Notes: generated from the letters alone by a model not told the origin. A stretch of DNA of 64,000 nt from Fulvivirga ulvae (GCF_021389975.1 NZ_CP089981.1:5543501-5607500), one strand, 5' to 3'. Positions 16,336-26,764 are shown, counted from the first letter of the stretch. Program-made: numbers and translations.

Positions 16336-16377
16336 TAACCTCCTGACCCTACAAAATTGGCAGGAGGTTATTTTTTT
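16336..16377 (+). terminator. Strong intrinsic terminator
   Basis: TAACCTCCTG at 16336-16345 pairs perfectly with CAGGAGGTTA at 16361-16370 across a 15-nt loop and is followed by seven T residues. It ends transcription from the sulfur block or from the candidate RNA before it. Confidence 0.8.
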
Positions 16378-16486
16378 GGTACACTTCAGCAATTGTACCT
16401 CCCATTTTTGTTATATTGATTGAAATTAGATTTCCAATAGCTTTGTTTTAAAGCTATATTTTTTAATTGCTAAAATATCTTTTTTG

Positions 16487-19400
16487 ATGATCTCTAATAC
16501 TTTCAGATTTCTTTTTCTGCTTGTAAGTGCATTCTGCTTTAGTCAAACCCATGCCCAACACGAGAAATATTACAGCCTACTCTGGCGAATAGATGGCAAC
16601 GGCCTTAAAGCACCCTCCTACCTTTTCGGCACCATGCATGTTAAAGATGCGCGGGCCTTTAATTTCAGCGACTCAGTGTTATATGCAATTGAAAAAACAG
16701 ATTATTTCGCCCTGGAACTTCAGCCTGATTCGATGCTCAATAATGTGTTTAATAAATACTTTGAAGATGATCAAACCTTTAAACACCTCTTTGACGATAA
16801 TGAATATGAAAAGCTCAATGAGCGTTTTAAGGAAGAGAAGGGCTTTGATCTTGATAAGCTTAATATAAAGAACCCGATACTGATCCGTGCATTACTCACC
16901 CCTTCCACCTCCCGGCCCGACGACAAACAAACCTTTGTAGATGCCTATCTCTATGGCATTGCCAAGACACTTCAAAAAGAGGTATTTGGGCTCGAAAAAG
17001 TCGAAGACCAGACGAATATATTCTTTGGAGCATCAAAGGAAGATCAAAAAAAAGAACTTATTGAGGTGCTCGAATCAAATACCGATGACTACCGTCGCAG
17101 CCTCGATTACATGACAGATGTATACAGCCGGGGCAATATTGAAGAAATACAAAGAATGGTGGAGCGCTATGGCATAATGGACTCTATCATGGTCCGTAGA
17201 AACCAGGTAATGACCAACAGCATGAAAAGGCTGATGCACCAATCCCCCACCTTTGCGGCTGTAGGATGTGCCCACCTCCCTGGTGAAAATGGAGTTATCC
17301 ACATGCTTAGAAAAGAAGGCTATACCGTAAGTAAAGTAGATGCAACATTCACCGGCGTGGCTGATCAGTACAAAATAGACCCCCTGAAAATGGAGTGGTT
17401 TGATTATAAGGATAAGGATCTAGGCTATGCACTGAAAATGCCGGGGACACCCATTCCTGCTGATATTTTCCCTGGGCTAAACATGATGATGTATCCGGAC
17501 CTGATCTCAGAAACTGGCTTTTTTGTAATGACTATCGATCTTCGCGGTGCCAGCAAAACTGCAAACCGGGAGGAAATTGTAGATAAAATGGTGGAAGGGT
17601 TTAAAGAGAAAAGCAGCTTTAAAGTATCTGAAAAAAAAGAGATCACCAAAAATGGTATGTCAGCCATAGAAGTTGTTGGTGCCAGCGATTCAGAACACAT
17701 GATTCTTCACATTACTATTAAAAATAATATCGTCTATTGCCAGTATGTAAACAGAAAAGACACCGAACCTGACCGGATCTATGTTGACTATTTTTTCAGC
17801 TCTCTGAGAACTTTTGAACCTTCCGGGCTTAAACCAGTGGAGTGGCAAGCCTATAGCAATAAACATGCTGCCTTTGAAGCACTCTTCCCTATCCCTCCCA
17901 AAGAGACACAAAGAACTTATGAGGAGAATGATACAAAACTTGACCTGGTCATCTCCACCGATATCAGAAACATGTCAAACTATATGGTGGCGTATAATGA
18001 TTATCCACTCGGATATTACCTTGATGATAAACAAGAGGTTTTCAAGTCTTTGGTCGAAGAGTATAACACAGTGGGTAAGCTACTGACCGAACCTGACACC
18101 ATCTGGCTCCAGGGTGTGGAGGGCAGGGAGTACGAAATTATGCTCGCGGATAAGTATTATACCATATGCCGGGTATATATCAGGGGTAACAGGGTGTATA
18201 AAGTGTTGCATCAAAACCTGAATGAAAACGAACGACACCTGCCACAAAATAATTTTCTCGACTCGTTCTCCTTCATACCTTTTGAAGATGAAGAACTGGA
18301 GGAGCATACCCCTGACGGGGAAAATTTCAGACTTAAAATATTTCCGCAACGTCAAGTCTCCATCGACTCGGCTGTTGACCACACATGGTATACTGCAAAC
18401 ACCACCACATACACCCTTAAAGATGCTAAGACAGGAGGCGTTTACTCATTGGAATTCAGTGAGTTAAAGGATTTTTTTAAAGTTACACATTTAGATAGTT
18501 TCTATACCAGCATTATTGATGACAACATACTCGGATGGACGGATTCACTTGTAAGTTCAAAAGATGTGGTCTTAAACGGAGCTCCGGGCAAGGAGGTGGT
18601 AGCTATCAATAAGTATAATCATCAGAAAACGCGCTACCGCTTTTGGCTGGATGATAAAAAACTCTTCTATATGGCTGCATATGTTGCTGAAGAGGCTCTT
18701 TTCAACAATGCTTCCAATACCTTTTTCGGCTCTTACACAAGACCAAAAAAACTGAGTAATTTTGATTTGTATGCCTCAAAGGCAGATAAAATTATAAAAG
18801 GGCTGGGCTCCTCAGACAACACAGTTTACCAGGCATCCATAGGAGCATTTAACTATTACGAGTTTGCCCGGGAAGATCTGCCGCTGATCTATGAGGGGCT
18901 GAATACCACATATGCTGATGACAATATTGAAGGCGGTGCCCGCTGTAAACTGATAGAGGAGCTGGCTGATATCGGAGATCCCGTATCACTAAAGGTTTTA
19001 AAGAAGCTCTATGAAAACAAAACCACAAACGATATTATAAAGGCTCACATACTGTCAAGTGCCATCAAATTTCCTGACGATGCAGGTTTGGAAATGTTTC
19101 TGGAGCTGTTCATCAACCATACTCCGGATCAGTTAGGTAAAAAAGACTGGGCTGTATTCAGGACTTTTACGGATTCACTGGATCTTGCACGCCAACACTT
19201 TGACAAGCTGCTTGATTTAATGGATAACGAAGAATATCGCTCTAATATATTGTCCATCGCCTCCCAAATGGCAGAGTCGGATAATCCCAGGGAAACAGCA
19301 TTTGTTAAAGGCTACCTGAAGGAACTTACCCGGTATTCTTTTGAAGATCTCTCCACTTTTATAAGTACAGTAAAGGCAGATACAACTGATTATAGCTACC

Positions 19401-19969
19401 ACTATGACCCCCAGATCACTCAATACCTGAGATTAGCCAATAGCATTGAAAATAAAGATTTCACGGCGAAATTTACCGGGCAACTTTTGGCAAGTGAAAT
19501 TACCGGCTGGATGCGGACACGTGCTGTAACGGCCAGAATATTCAATGACATTGAGGTAGATGAAAAGCTGCTTTCGGAGTTACTAACCTCTATGGATACA
19601 CGGTACGCCATTATGGAAAGCCTTGTAAAAGCAGGCAAAACCAATAAAATTCCGAAGAAATACAGAAGCCAGCATGAGTTTGCCAAAATATGCTTTTACG
19701 AGTTTATGACCTATGAAGACGAAATGCCGGACGAGATCGAGCTACTGGGACATATTATGGTGGAAAATTCAAAGGTTTATGTATTCTCGTTTTGGTATGA
19801 CTACGCCAAAGATGAAAAATACATTGGACTGTCAGGGTTTTACCCCCCGAATAGTGATGTACTGAACTTTGAGCATCACCTCTCCTACACACCATGGGAA
19901 ACCCTCAGAGAAGACTGGAAAGTGCAAGCAAGGCTTTATATTGAAGATTTAAAAGAATACGGCTATTAA
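16487..19969 (+). CDS. Large secreted TraB/GumN-like protein
   Basis: A 1160-residue protein with a signal peptide ending near residue 23 (FCFSQTHAQ). Residues about 25-290 form a TraB/GumN domain: SYLFGTMHVKDARAFNFSDS at the front and FAAVGCAHLPGENGVIHMLR at the back, the two hallmark motifs. These domains are related to Tiki-type metalloproteases. The remaining 870 residues hold repeated mixed alpha/beta segments followed by a helical-repeat-like C-terminal region, and I do not recognise them. The typical TraB protein is about 300 aa, so this is a large extension. A TTG at 16484 precedes the ATG; the ATG at 16487 is preferred. Confidence 0.75.
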   Translation: MISNTFRFLFLLVSAFCFSQTHAQHEKYYSLLWRIDGNGLKAPSYLFGTMHVKDARAFNFSDSVLYAIEKTDYFALELQPDSMLNNVFNKYFEDDQTFKHLFDDNEYEKLNERFKEEKGFDLDKLNIKNPILIRALLTPSTSRPDDKQTFVDAYLYGIAKTLQKEVFGLEKVEDQTNIFFGASKEDQKKELIEVLESNTDDYRRSLDYMTDVYSRGNIEEIQRMVERYGIMDSIMVRRNQVMTNSMKRLMHQSPTFAAVGCAHLPGENGVIHMLRKEGYTVSKVDATFTGVADQYKIDPLKMEWFDYKDKDLGYALKMPGTPIPADIFPGLNMMMYPDLISETGFFVMTIDLRGASKTANREEIVDKMVEGFKEKSSFKVSEKKEITKNGMSAIEVVGASDSEHMILHITIKNNIVYCQYVNRKDTEPDRIYVDYFFSSLRTFEPSGLKPVEWQAYSNKHAAFEALFPIPPKETQRTYEENDTKLDLVISTDIRNMSNYMVAYNDYPLGYYLDDKQEVFKSLVEEYNTVGKLLTEPDTIWLQGVEGREYEIMLADKYYTICRVYIRGNRVYKVLHQNLNENERHLPQNNFLDSFSFIPFEDEELEEHTPDGENFRLKIFPQRQVSIDSAVDHTWYTANTTTYTLKDAKTGGVYSLEFSELKDFFKVTHLDSFYTSIIDDNILGWTDSLVSSKDVVLNGAPGKEVVAINKYNHQKTRYRFWLDDKKLFYMAAYVAEEALFNNASNTFFGSYTRPKKLSNFDLYASKADKIIKGLGSSDNTVYQASIGAFNYYEFAREDLPLIYEGLNTTYADDNIEGGARCKLIEELADIGDPVSLKVLKKLYENKTTNDIIKAHILSSAIKFPDDAGLEMFLELFINHTPDQLGKKDWAVFRTFTDSLDLARQHFDKLLDLMDNEEYRSNILSIASQMAESDNPRETAFVKGYLKELTRYSFEDLSTFISTVKADTTDYSYHYDPQITQYLRLANSIENKDFTAKFTGQLLASEITGWMRTRAVTARIFNDIEVDEKLLSELLTSMDTRYAIMESLVKAGKTNKIPKKYRSQHEFAKICFYEFMTYEDEMPDEIELLGHIMVENSKVYVFSFWYDYAKDEKYIGLSGFYPPNSDVLNFEHHLSYTPWETLREDWKVQARLYIEDLKEYGY

Positions 19970-19973
19970 GCCC

Positions 19974-20651
19974 ATGTTTACAGGACCTGAAACTAAGGAA
20001 ATGGTCATATATGCTATCCCCGGACTGGGAGCAGATGAAAGAGTGTTTAAGTATTTATCATTACCTGTAGTACCGGTAAAATGGATTGCTCCGGAAAAGG
20101 AAGAATCTTTACAAGAATATGTTAAACGACTCATTGCACAGATAGATCAAAAGCAGCCTTTTATTCTTCTGGGTGTCTCTTTTGGAGGTATGGTCGCAGT
20201 GGAGATGAATAAATTGGTAAAGCCGGAAAAGACTATTATTATTAGCTCCGCCGCCTGCCGTCGGGAACTTCCCCTTTTATTCAAAGTTGTTGGCAAAACT
20301 GCTATTGTTGATCTGTTGCCGGCAGGCATGCTAAAGCCCCCCTACTTTCTCGCGAATTACCTTTTTGGTCTGCAATCACCCCATGGCAGGGACCTTTTAA
20401 AGTTAATTATCAGGGAAACCTCCGGGCATTTCCTAAAGTGGTCCATAAAACAGATCGTTAACTGGCAGAACAGGGAAGTTCCCACAAACCTTATACGCAT
20501 CCATGGCGACCGCGACAGGCTATTGAAAATGAAAAAAGGAATAAACTATAAAGTGATCCGGGGTGGCGGGCATCTGATGATCGTAGAACAGGCCAATGAA
20601 GTTTCTTTATACTTGCAAAAGCACATTCCCGAATCACGACCTCATCAATAA
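19974..20651 (+). CDS. Alpha/beta hydrolase fold protein
   Basis: A 225-residue hydrolase. The nucleophile elbow is LLGVSFGGMVAVEM (GxSxG), the acid is probably the Asp in IHGDRDRLL and the base the His in GGHLMIVEQ, all in the canonical order. No signal peptide is seen, so it is probably cytoplasmic. The substrate cannot be inferred. It starts 4 bp after the TraB-like gene stop and is likely co-transcribed with it. It converges on the gene ending at 20667. Confidence 0.82.
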   Translation: MFTGPETKEMVIYAIPGLGADERVFKYLSLPVVPVKWIAPEKEESLQEYVKRLIAQIDQKQPFILLGVSFGGMVAVEMNKLVKPEKTIIISSAACRRELPLLFKVVGKTAIVDLLPAGMLKPPYFLANYLFGLQSPHGRDLLKLIIRETSGHFLKWSIKQIVNWQNREVPTNLIRIHGDRDRLLKMKKGINYKVIRGGGHLMIVEQANEVSLYLQKHIPESRPHQ

Positions 20652-20666
20652 GATGGCTAGAGCACT

Positions 20667-21365
20667 TCAAAGAAACCTTTTGATCCCCTCATCCTGATAT
20701 GTGCTTATCCCATGCTCCAGGTTAGGGTGAAAATAAGGCCGGTTACTGACATGCCTGGCTATTTCCTCGGCTGTTACCTCACTTACTCCTTCTCGCTTCT
20801 TTTCCTTGGTAGCCGTGGCTATTAAAAAGTCAAAAGCTGCTGCCTCTTCAGGCCAGGGTGCATCAAGTTCGCCAGTGCTGTGTACGCTATACCTTTCCGT
20901 ATTATTGCTAAAATACCGGTACCCTGGTTCGTTCATCTGCAATTCATTTTGCCATTGTTCCAAAATATGAGTTCTGGCTGACTTGTCTATGGCCGGATTT
21001 AACAGAACAGTACAAACACACCAGGCCCTTTCACTTTTGATAAAACCTTCATCGAACTGTCCTTCTGCTCTGGATATGGCAGTTACTTCCTCCCTGATCT
21101 CCCCAAAATCAGCCATGTTGGCATTGCTGAAAGGTACAGCTTTGGCCACACCGGGCTTCACCCGCTTATCGAAGATCATAGTGTAGGTGTTGTGCAATGA
21201 AAACCGTCCGTACCGGATTGGTACCCTCACATTAACTGCTTCATGTAATTTTAACCTGCTCTGCCTCCAGCACTTTCTTATTTGATCACCGGAACCTAAA
21301 ACAAGATCGTCCTGCCAATATAATGACCCGATAAGCAAGGCACCTCCTTTTAAGTTGAAATTCAT
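20667..21365 (-). CDS. Conserved hypothetical protein
   Basis: A 232-residue protein that I do not recognise. It begins with MNFNLKGGALLIGSLYWQDD and has no signal peptide or transmembrane segment. It contains SERAWCVCTVLLNP in the middle and an aromatic segment RPYFHPNLEHGI near the C-terminus. Codon usage and composition look like the neighbours. It stands alone between a convergent hydrolase and the terminator of the next minus-strand gene, so context gives no functional hint. Confidence 0.7.
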   Translation of the reverse strand: MNFNLKGGALLIGSLYWQDDLVLGSGDQIRKCWRQSRLKLHEAVNVRVPIRYGRFSLHNTYTMIFDKRVKPGVAKAVPFSNANMADFGEIREEVTAISRAEGQFDEGFIKSERAWCVCTVLLNPAIDKSARTHILEQWQNELQMNEPGYRYFSNNTERYSVHSTGELDAPWPEEAAAFDFLIATATKEKKREGVSEVTAEEIARHVSNRPYFHPNLEHGISTYQDEGIKRFL

Positions 21366-21496
21366 ATTTATCCGTTGGCATCCCTTTTTACTATGTAATG
21401 TGCAAAAGACTATAAAAGTTTTAAACCATCTATTTTGGAGCAGGATAAGGGCTTACTGAGATTGGCAGGGTCAACCATTCTACCCCTTCCAAAAAT

Positions 21497-21532
21497 AAAG
21501 AGGCCTCAAAACAATTATGCTTTGAGGCCTGC
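21497..21532 (-). terminator. Intrinsic terminator of the 21554-23110 gene
   Basis: AGGCCTCAAA at 21501-21510 pairs perfectly with TTTGAGGCCT at 21521-21530. On the minus strand the hairpin is followed by CTTTATTTTT. It lies about 25 bp past the stop codon. Confidence 0.75.
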
Positions 21533-21553
21533 CCCTTAGGTCATTATTAAACG

Positions 21554-23110
21554 CTAGTAGTTGATTTTTTCCTGACGAACCTCTAAAGATTTTTCCTTTC
21601 TGTCATAAGCAAAGAGTACCACATATCCTGGCTTACCGGGCATTACCCTCACCCAATCCCTGCCTTTAGGTCTTCCCAGAGCTATTTTATCACTTGAGAA
21701 TTTGCCGTTGTAATAAGTAATAGCTCCAAAAACAAATTCATTCTTTGCTCCTTGCTTCTTCTCGTAATCTACATACCCAATGGATGAAGTACCTTTTTCC
21801 GTACTCTTGCTGGTAAATGAGTAATCAAAGCCGCCATAGGCCTTCACTAAATTGCTAAGCATATGGATGTTGTTAAAACCAGCGCCATAAGGCAGAGTAA
21901 AATCGCTTTTTGTCTTCTCCACGAACTCCACGGTGTTGATACCAAAGTCTTTATTAAAGTGGAATATGATCATATCATTGATAACCATTTTCACTGTACT
22001 GGCTGCGCCACCCATCGCCCGCATGGCTATGCCTGCTGCATCAGCAGCCTTTTTGTATTGCTCACCCACTGCAATGATTGATCCGTCAGGGTTTTGAATA
22101 ATATCGTGGAAGAAAATAAACCCGTTTTTTTTGTCATTGCTTACCCGGCCGTCATTATCCACTGTTACAAACTTTCTGAAATCCTGTGCCCAGCTCAGGT
22201 ATTTTTCACTTACAATATTGCCCTGGCGATCTATTCTGTAGTTGAAAAGACCAAGGCCATTGTCTTTGATAGTTTTTACATCCGGCTCATAATATATACC
22301 AATGATGTTTACCAGCCCTGATTCTTTATTGTAATACGCATTTAAAGGTTGTGCGCTATATTTTTCAGATTTAAAGTCAGTTTCGAACGCCTTAACTCCA
22401 GTCTCTATGTCATAAGCATTAACTGCAAATTCAACTTTAGTGCTCATGCGCCCCGGACGCTTTGCTACAAGATTAAAGATCAGGTCCTCTGAATTACAGA
22501 GATAAGCAGCACTCTCATAAGTCTTGGTATTGGTAGAGACCTTGTTCCAGTTCTTACCGCCTTTTTCTGAAGATATAAAATTGATGGCATACCCTTTACC
22601 AGAGTTGATCATGGCATAATCAGCAAAACCTTTACCGGTAATATCTGCAAGGAAATTGGCCTCCTGGTTGGTACTAATCACATTGTTGTAGTAGGCCAGC
22701 TCTATCTTGTCAGCTTCTCTTTCCGTTTTACTGATCAACTCTGCATTCTTATCATAACTCATGAAAATCAGTCGCTTACCTTTAAAATCAATGAATTTAA
22801 GCATAATAGCCTCGCCATTGTAAACACTCTCCAGCAGGGTCACATATTTGCTTTCCTCAATGGTTGTGGTTTTGAAATCATCAAGGTTTTCGTCAAGAAT
22901 CCTCAGCAAGTAAATGTTTTTGCCTTTGGCTCCTTTATCCACATTATAAAACATGAAGTAACCCCTGACTTCATTGTTTTCTACTATAGTACCGGAGCTT
23001 CTCAATCTGATGCTCAGGATATCGTCAAACTTTCTGCCCTGGGCATTTACATCAAAATTAACTGCTGCCGCTGCCATCAGCATGCAGAAAAAAAATACTA
23101 ATTTTCTCAT
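21554..23110 (-). CDS. Secreted hypothetical protein
   Basis: A 518-residue exported protein with a signal peptide of about 24 residues ending in NVNAQ-like sequence (FDVNAQG). The rest alternates short beta strands and loops, with repeats of the kind seen in beta-propeller-like Bacteroidota proteins (for example KGKNIYLLRILDENLDDF), but no enzyme motif is seen. No T9SS sorting domain is present, so it is probably periplasmic. It is followed by its own terminator and preceded by the M48 protease gene on the same strand (44 bp gap). Confidence 0.72.
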   Translation of the reverse strand: MRKLVFFFCMLMAAAAVNFDVNAQGRKFDDILSIRLRSSGTIVENNEVRGYFMFYNVDKGAKGKNIYLLRILDENLDDFKTTTIEESKYVTLLESVYNGEAIMLKFIDFKGKRLIFMSYDKNAELISKTEREADKIELAYYNNVISTNQEANFLADITGKGFADYAMINSGKGYAINFISSEKGGKNWNKVSTNTKTYESAAYLCNSEDLIFNLVAKRPGRMSTKVEFAVNAYDIETGVKAFETDFKSEKYSAQPLNAYYNKESGLVNIIGIYYEPDVKTIKDNGLGLFNYRIDRQGNIVSEKYLSWAQDFRKFVTVDNDGRVSNDKKNGFIFFHDIIQNPDGSIIAVGEQYKKAADAAGIAMRAMGGAASTVKMVINDMIIFHFNKDFGINTVEFVEKTKSDFTLPYGAGFNNIHMLSNLVKAYGGFDYSFTSKSTEKGTSSIGYVDYEKKQGAKNEFVFGAITYYNGKFSSDKIALGRPKGRDWVRVMPGKPGYVVLFAYDRKEKSLEVRQEKINY

Positions 23111-23154
23111 TATAAGTTGTTAAAATATAGATTGTAATAAAAAATTCATTGGTG

Positions 23155-24546
23155 TTAATTCGCCGACAATTTGGTCGCATGTGGAAACTTATCAGTGTAA
23201 GCTGCCTCTACTTTGTCACATACATCTTCGATTTCCATTTCATGACTGATTTTCCAGAGCATCTGATAATGGACTTTATCCTCCTTGTCAAAAAAACTAT
23301 CTCTGTTGATATAATTGAAAGCAATGTACCCTATCTCTGAGAGCCGAAGATTGTTTAAAAATGTGTACACCTCTTCCATCAGATAGGGCTGATATTTAGA
23401 TACAGAGACATAGCGGCTAAAAGTATGTTCTTTTCTGGCTGTATAAAGATTTAGGAAAAGCTGCGCCAGGAGAGACTTTAGAAACTTATTGTCAGGATAC
23501 TTTTCTAGCATCTGCAAGGTATAAAACATGGCCCGTCCATAATCTTCGAGCATAAAAGCGCTGTATGGTATCTCCATGTCAACCCGCTGTTGCAAGCTTT
23601 CAGCCAGTTTGTACGACGTAGTCCTGGCTTCACCCTTGAACAATGAATCCAGGTATTGTATCCTTAAAGCTATATCCGGATGCGACTGAACAGAATCGGG
23701 GTTAAATATAAAGCTGTCGCCACTGCTTTTACCAAATGCACTCTTAGGTTTGGAAAGCCAAGAGTCGTTGAACGGGAATTGCGTGAAGTTGAAAAATTTC
23801 CTGATATCAGGTTTGTTACGATACTCAGGATAAGCCGATGAATCGAGGATAGAGAGTACGCCATCATAAATCTTCCAGTTATACTTGGTGTTTCTGAGCA
23901 GTTCAACGGCAAGCGAGTCTGCCTGCTTTTCATATTGCCTGGAGTACCTGTAACCTTCATAGGTGAGGTTCCTCAACACTTCCAGCTTACCCGACTCTTC
24001 CACGGCTGTTTTTAAATTTTTATCATTCAACCGTTCCATTGAAGCCCTGATCCTCAGGTTAGCATGGTCCAGGAGCTGGTGAGCCATTTCGTGGGCCATT
24101 ACAAAAGCCAGCTCATCCCGGGAAGATACCCTGCCTAAGAGGCCCAGGTTAATTATCATAGTACCCTCACCCCAGCACTGAGCGTTAACTGCCGGCGACC
24201 TTGATACCAGTAACCTTACCGGATAACCCTCATGTGGATTAGTTATTTTTATTTCTTTATAAATATCCCGAATAATAGCGTTCAATTCTTTATCATTCAG
24301 AAAACGGCCGGATTTAATCAGTGATATCAATGATTCAGCCCGGCTGTCGTAGATATCCTTCATCTCAGACCGTACCTGCCTGGGAGCATTCTTTTTCAGT
24401 GTTGCAATATCCGCCTCAATAGCACTGATCAATACATACTGTTCTCCGGAAAGGGAATCCATCGGGATATAGCTTTCTTCAAACTGGGCCAGTGCTGAGG
24501 TAAATACAAATAGAACAAGAAAAGCTAAAAAAAAGGAGTGCTTCAT
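23155..24546 (-). CDS. M48 family metalloprotease, exported
   Basis: A 463-residue zinc peptidase with a signal peptide ending near residue 20 (TSALA). The HExxH site is AHEMAHQLLDH with His152, Glu153 and His156, and the third zinc ligand is probably Glu206 in YSRQYEKQADSLA, the usual M48 spacing. The domain occupies residues about 85-250, and the C-terminal 200 residues are helical and possibly TPR-like. There is no membrane anchor beyond the signal peptide, so it resembles the periplasmic BepA/YfgC group, which degrades misassembled outer-membrane proteins. That role is inferred. Confidence 0.85.
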   Translation of the reverse strand: MKHSFFLAFLVLFVFTSALAQFEESYIPMDSLSGEQYVLISAIEADIATLKKNAPRQVRSEMKDIYDSRAESLISLIKSGRFLNDKELNAIIRDIYKEIKITNPHEGYPVRLLVSRSPAVNAQCWGEGTMIINLGLLGRVSSRDELAFVMAHEMAHQLLDHANLRIRASMERLNDKNLKTAVEESGKLEVLRNLTYEGYRYSRQYEKQADSLAVELLRNTKYNWKIYDGVLSILDSSAYPEYRNKPDIRKFFNFTQFPFNDSWLSKPKSAFGKSSGDSFIFNPDSVQSHPDIALRIQYLDSLFKGEARTTSYKLAESLQQRVDMEIPYSAFMLEDYGRAMFYTLQMLEKYPDNKFLKSLLAQLFLNLYTARKEHTFSRYVSVSKYQPYLMEEVYTFLNNLRLSEIGYIAFNYINRDSFFDKEDKVHYQMLWKISHEMEIEDVCDKVEAAYTDKFPHATKLSAN

Positions 24547-24785
24547 TTTTTACCGAGAAAAACCAACGTGTCACAAAAGTATTATCAAATACACATTTTT
24601 CAACATTAAAATATCATTTTTTAATACAGGATGAGCCTGAGATTTTAACAATATATTACAAATGCCAGTTTTGCCCGCTCTGTGCACTAAATCCTCATTG
24701 ATTAAGGATGGAAAATTTGTAAATTAAGATTAATGGTATGCATGCATACCAGGCAAAATAAAGCCCTACCTAAACCCTAACCCTT

Positions 24786-26711
24786 ATGAAAATCCAATTC
24801 AATTTACTATTCCTTGCATTCTTATTTTTGTTTCAGCATCTGCATGCACAGTTTGACTATCCCGACATTGAAGATTATGGTACCGCTCGTGAGATAAACC
24901 TGGGCCATCCGGATGCTGATGAAGGTGTGCAGCTTATTCCTGTAGGCATCGACTTATGGGAAGGTGATGATGTCAATACCATCTATTATGGAAAGATACC
25001 ACCCAATGCACTGAACAAGCCCGTTATGGTCTTTGTCCATGGTTACGCTACCAACGCCGGCGTGTGGTTTAAAGGTAATGACAACATGTACCAGGATGTA
25101 TATCAGGATGGTTATCGTTCTGCTTTTGTATCATTAACACCTAACCGACACATGTGGACCAACGGAAACATGTTTGCCAATATGCTGGATCAGATCATTT
25201 CACACTATGGAAGTGACAACATTGTATTGGTTGGCTGGAGTAAAGGTGCTGTAGATATTGATGCTGCCCTGGTACATTCGGATGCCAATACCAAGGTTTC
25301 TCAGGTATTTACATTAAGTGCCCCACATTTTGGAACCGGTATTGCCGAGCTGGCCAACAGCGTTTTGCTAACGCTGGTTAATATTATTTTCATGCAAAAC
25401 AATGACGCTACTGTTTGTCTGAAGCGCGGTTATATGAACTACTTCCGTTCACTTACGGATGAACACGTAAACAATACTGTTCACTATACTACTTTGGGCG
25501 CATGGGGCAACGGTCCACTCAACAGGCTCATCATTCCTCAAGGCTATCTTTACCTTGCCGGTGGCAGCAAAGCCTCTGGTGGAAATGATGGTGTAGTACC
25601 TTACTCTGGCAGCCGAAGACCCGGTGGTACTGAACTTTTTGGCGGACAAAGAAAGGAGTATCTTCTGGGATTTATCCCCTACTACACCGGCCCGGATGAA
25701 ACCAATCTGGACCATTATGAAATAACCAGGGGGAGCAAAGCATGGCCTCATATAAAGGCTAACCTCAACGAGGCAGGCCAAACCTACGCCACTCCTGATA
25801 AATACAATCCAAATGCTATTATTTCCAGTAATATGCAGGTTGTTACCGGTGGTGCCGGTAAAACCCCCTTTGCCATCGAAGATAATGCAGAAAAGGCTAC
25901 TGTTTTAATACTAGGCAAGGGTATGAAGCATACGGTCAAAAGCGCAACCGGTGATATTATCCGATCAAAACAGCTTGTATCGGAGCGCCTGGCGGACAAT
26001 ACATGGCAGACGGTTTATGAGGTTGAACCTGCCGGGCAATATGATTACCGGATCGAATCAGATCAAGCATTTATTGCCTTGATCGGTACTGAAGGCGGTG
26101 TTGAAGCCCATTTGACTACAGGCCTCTCCGACAGTAAGTTGGTTTATCAAAGTGGTGAGACCATTCGACTGGGGCTGACGCTCTTTCAGAAAAACAAGAA
26201 GTATGATGGAGAAGCAACAGTTACTGGCACCATGCTCCGTACAACAGATCTTCAATTGAAACAAACTGAAGATAATCCCATAATAGTATCTTTTAAAAAG
26301 CATAAAGGACAGTTTATCGCTGAAGTAAGCGATAAACTGTCAGCAGGTATCTATGATATTGTGGTGAATGTCAACGGAGGTTCATTTGCAAAAACTGTTT
26401 TAACAAGCATTGCCATTACAGGTGATGAAGGCACAGCGCTGAACAGTGTCTCTGAATCACTATCAATAGACAATATTTACCCTAACCCAGGCAAAGGCAG
26501 TATTAATTTGGTAGTAACGGTAAGAGATGAGAATACAATGCTGTCGGTGTATAATATGTTTGGCCAAAAGGTGAAAGACTTTGATATAGGCGGCGTGAAA
26601 GGAAAAATTGCATTGCAATGGAACTTAACTGACGACATACAGCCCGGGTTGTATATTCTCCAACTGGCACATGAAAATAACAAAGTCACTAAAAAGTTAG
26701 TGATAGAGTAA
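24786..26711 (+). CDS. Secreted lipase-like alpha/beta hydrolase with T9SS sorting domain
   Basis: A 641-residue exported protein. The signal peptide ends near residue 21 (LHAQ). An alpha/beta hydrolase fold follows: an oxyanion segment VFVHGYATN (residues 82-90) and nucleophile elbow VGWSKGAVD with Ser152. The middle region looks like beta-sandwich domains. The last 90 residues are a T9SS type A sorting domain with NIYPNPGKGSINL and GLYILQLAHEN. The enzyme is predicted to be secreted or surface-attached and to hydrolyse a lipid or ester. It is a single-gene unit with its own terminator. Confidence 0.83.
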   Translation: MKIQFNLLFLAFLFLFQHLHAQFDYPDIEDYGTAREINLGHPDADEGVQLIPVGIDLWEGDDVNTIYYGKIPPNALNKPVMVFVHGYATNAGVWFKGNDNMYQDVYQDGYRSAFVSLTPNRHMWTNGNMFANMLDQIISHYGSDNIVLVGWSKGAVDIDAALVHSDANTKVSQVFTLSAPHFGTGIAELANSVLLTLVNIIFMQNNDATVCLKRGYMNYFRSLTDEHVNNTVHYTTLGAWGNGPLNRLIIPQGYLYLAGGSKASGGNDGVVPYSGSRRPGGTELFGGQRKEYLLGFIPYYTGPDETNLDHYEITRGSKAWPHIKANLNEAGQTYATPDKYNPNAIISSNMQVVTGGAGKTPFAIEDNAEKATVLILGKGMKHTVKSATGDIIRSKQLVSERLADNTWQTVYEVEPAGQYDYRIESDQAFIALIGTEGGVEAHLTTGLSDSKLVYQSGETIRLGLTLFQKNKKYDGEATVTGTMLRTTDLQLKQTEDNPIIVSFKKHKGQFIAEVSDKLSAGIYDIVVNVNGGSFAKTVLTSIAITGDEGTALNSVSESLSIDNIYPNPGKGSINLVVTVRDENTMLSVYNMFGQKVKDFDIGGVKGKIALQWNLTDDIQPGLYILQLAHENNKVTKKLVIE

Positions 26712-26727
26712 CTTTCGTTCGAATTGC

Positions 26728-26764
26728 AAAACCGGCTTTATTGTATTAATGAGCCGGTTTTTAT
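26728..26764 (+). terminator. Intrinsic terminator after the lipase-like gene
   Basis: AAAACCGGCT at 26728-26737 pairs with AGCCGGTTTT at 26752-26761, followed by TTATATC. It can act in both directions, because the minus-strand transglutaminase gene ends nearby at 26802. Confidence 0.75.
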
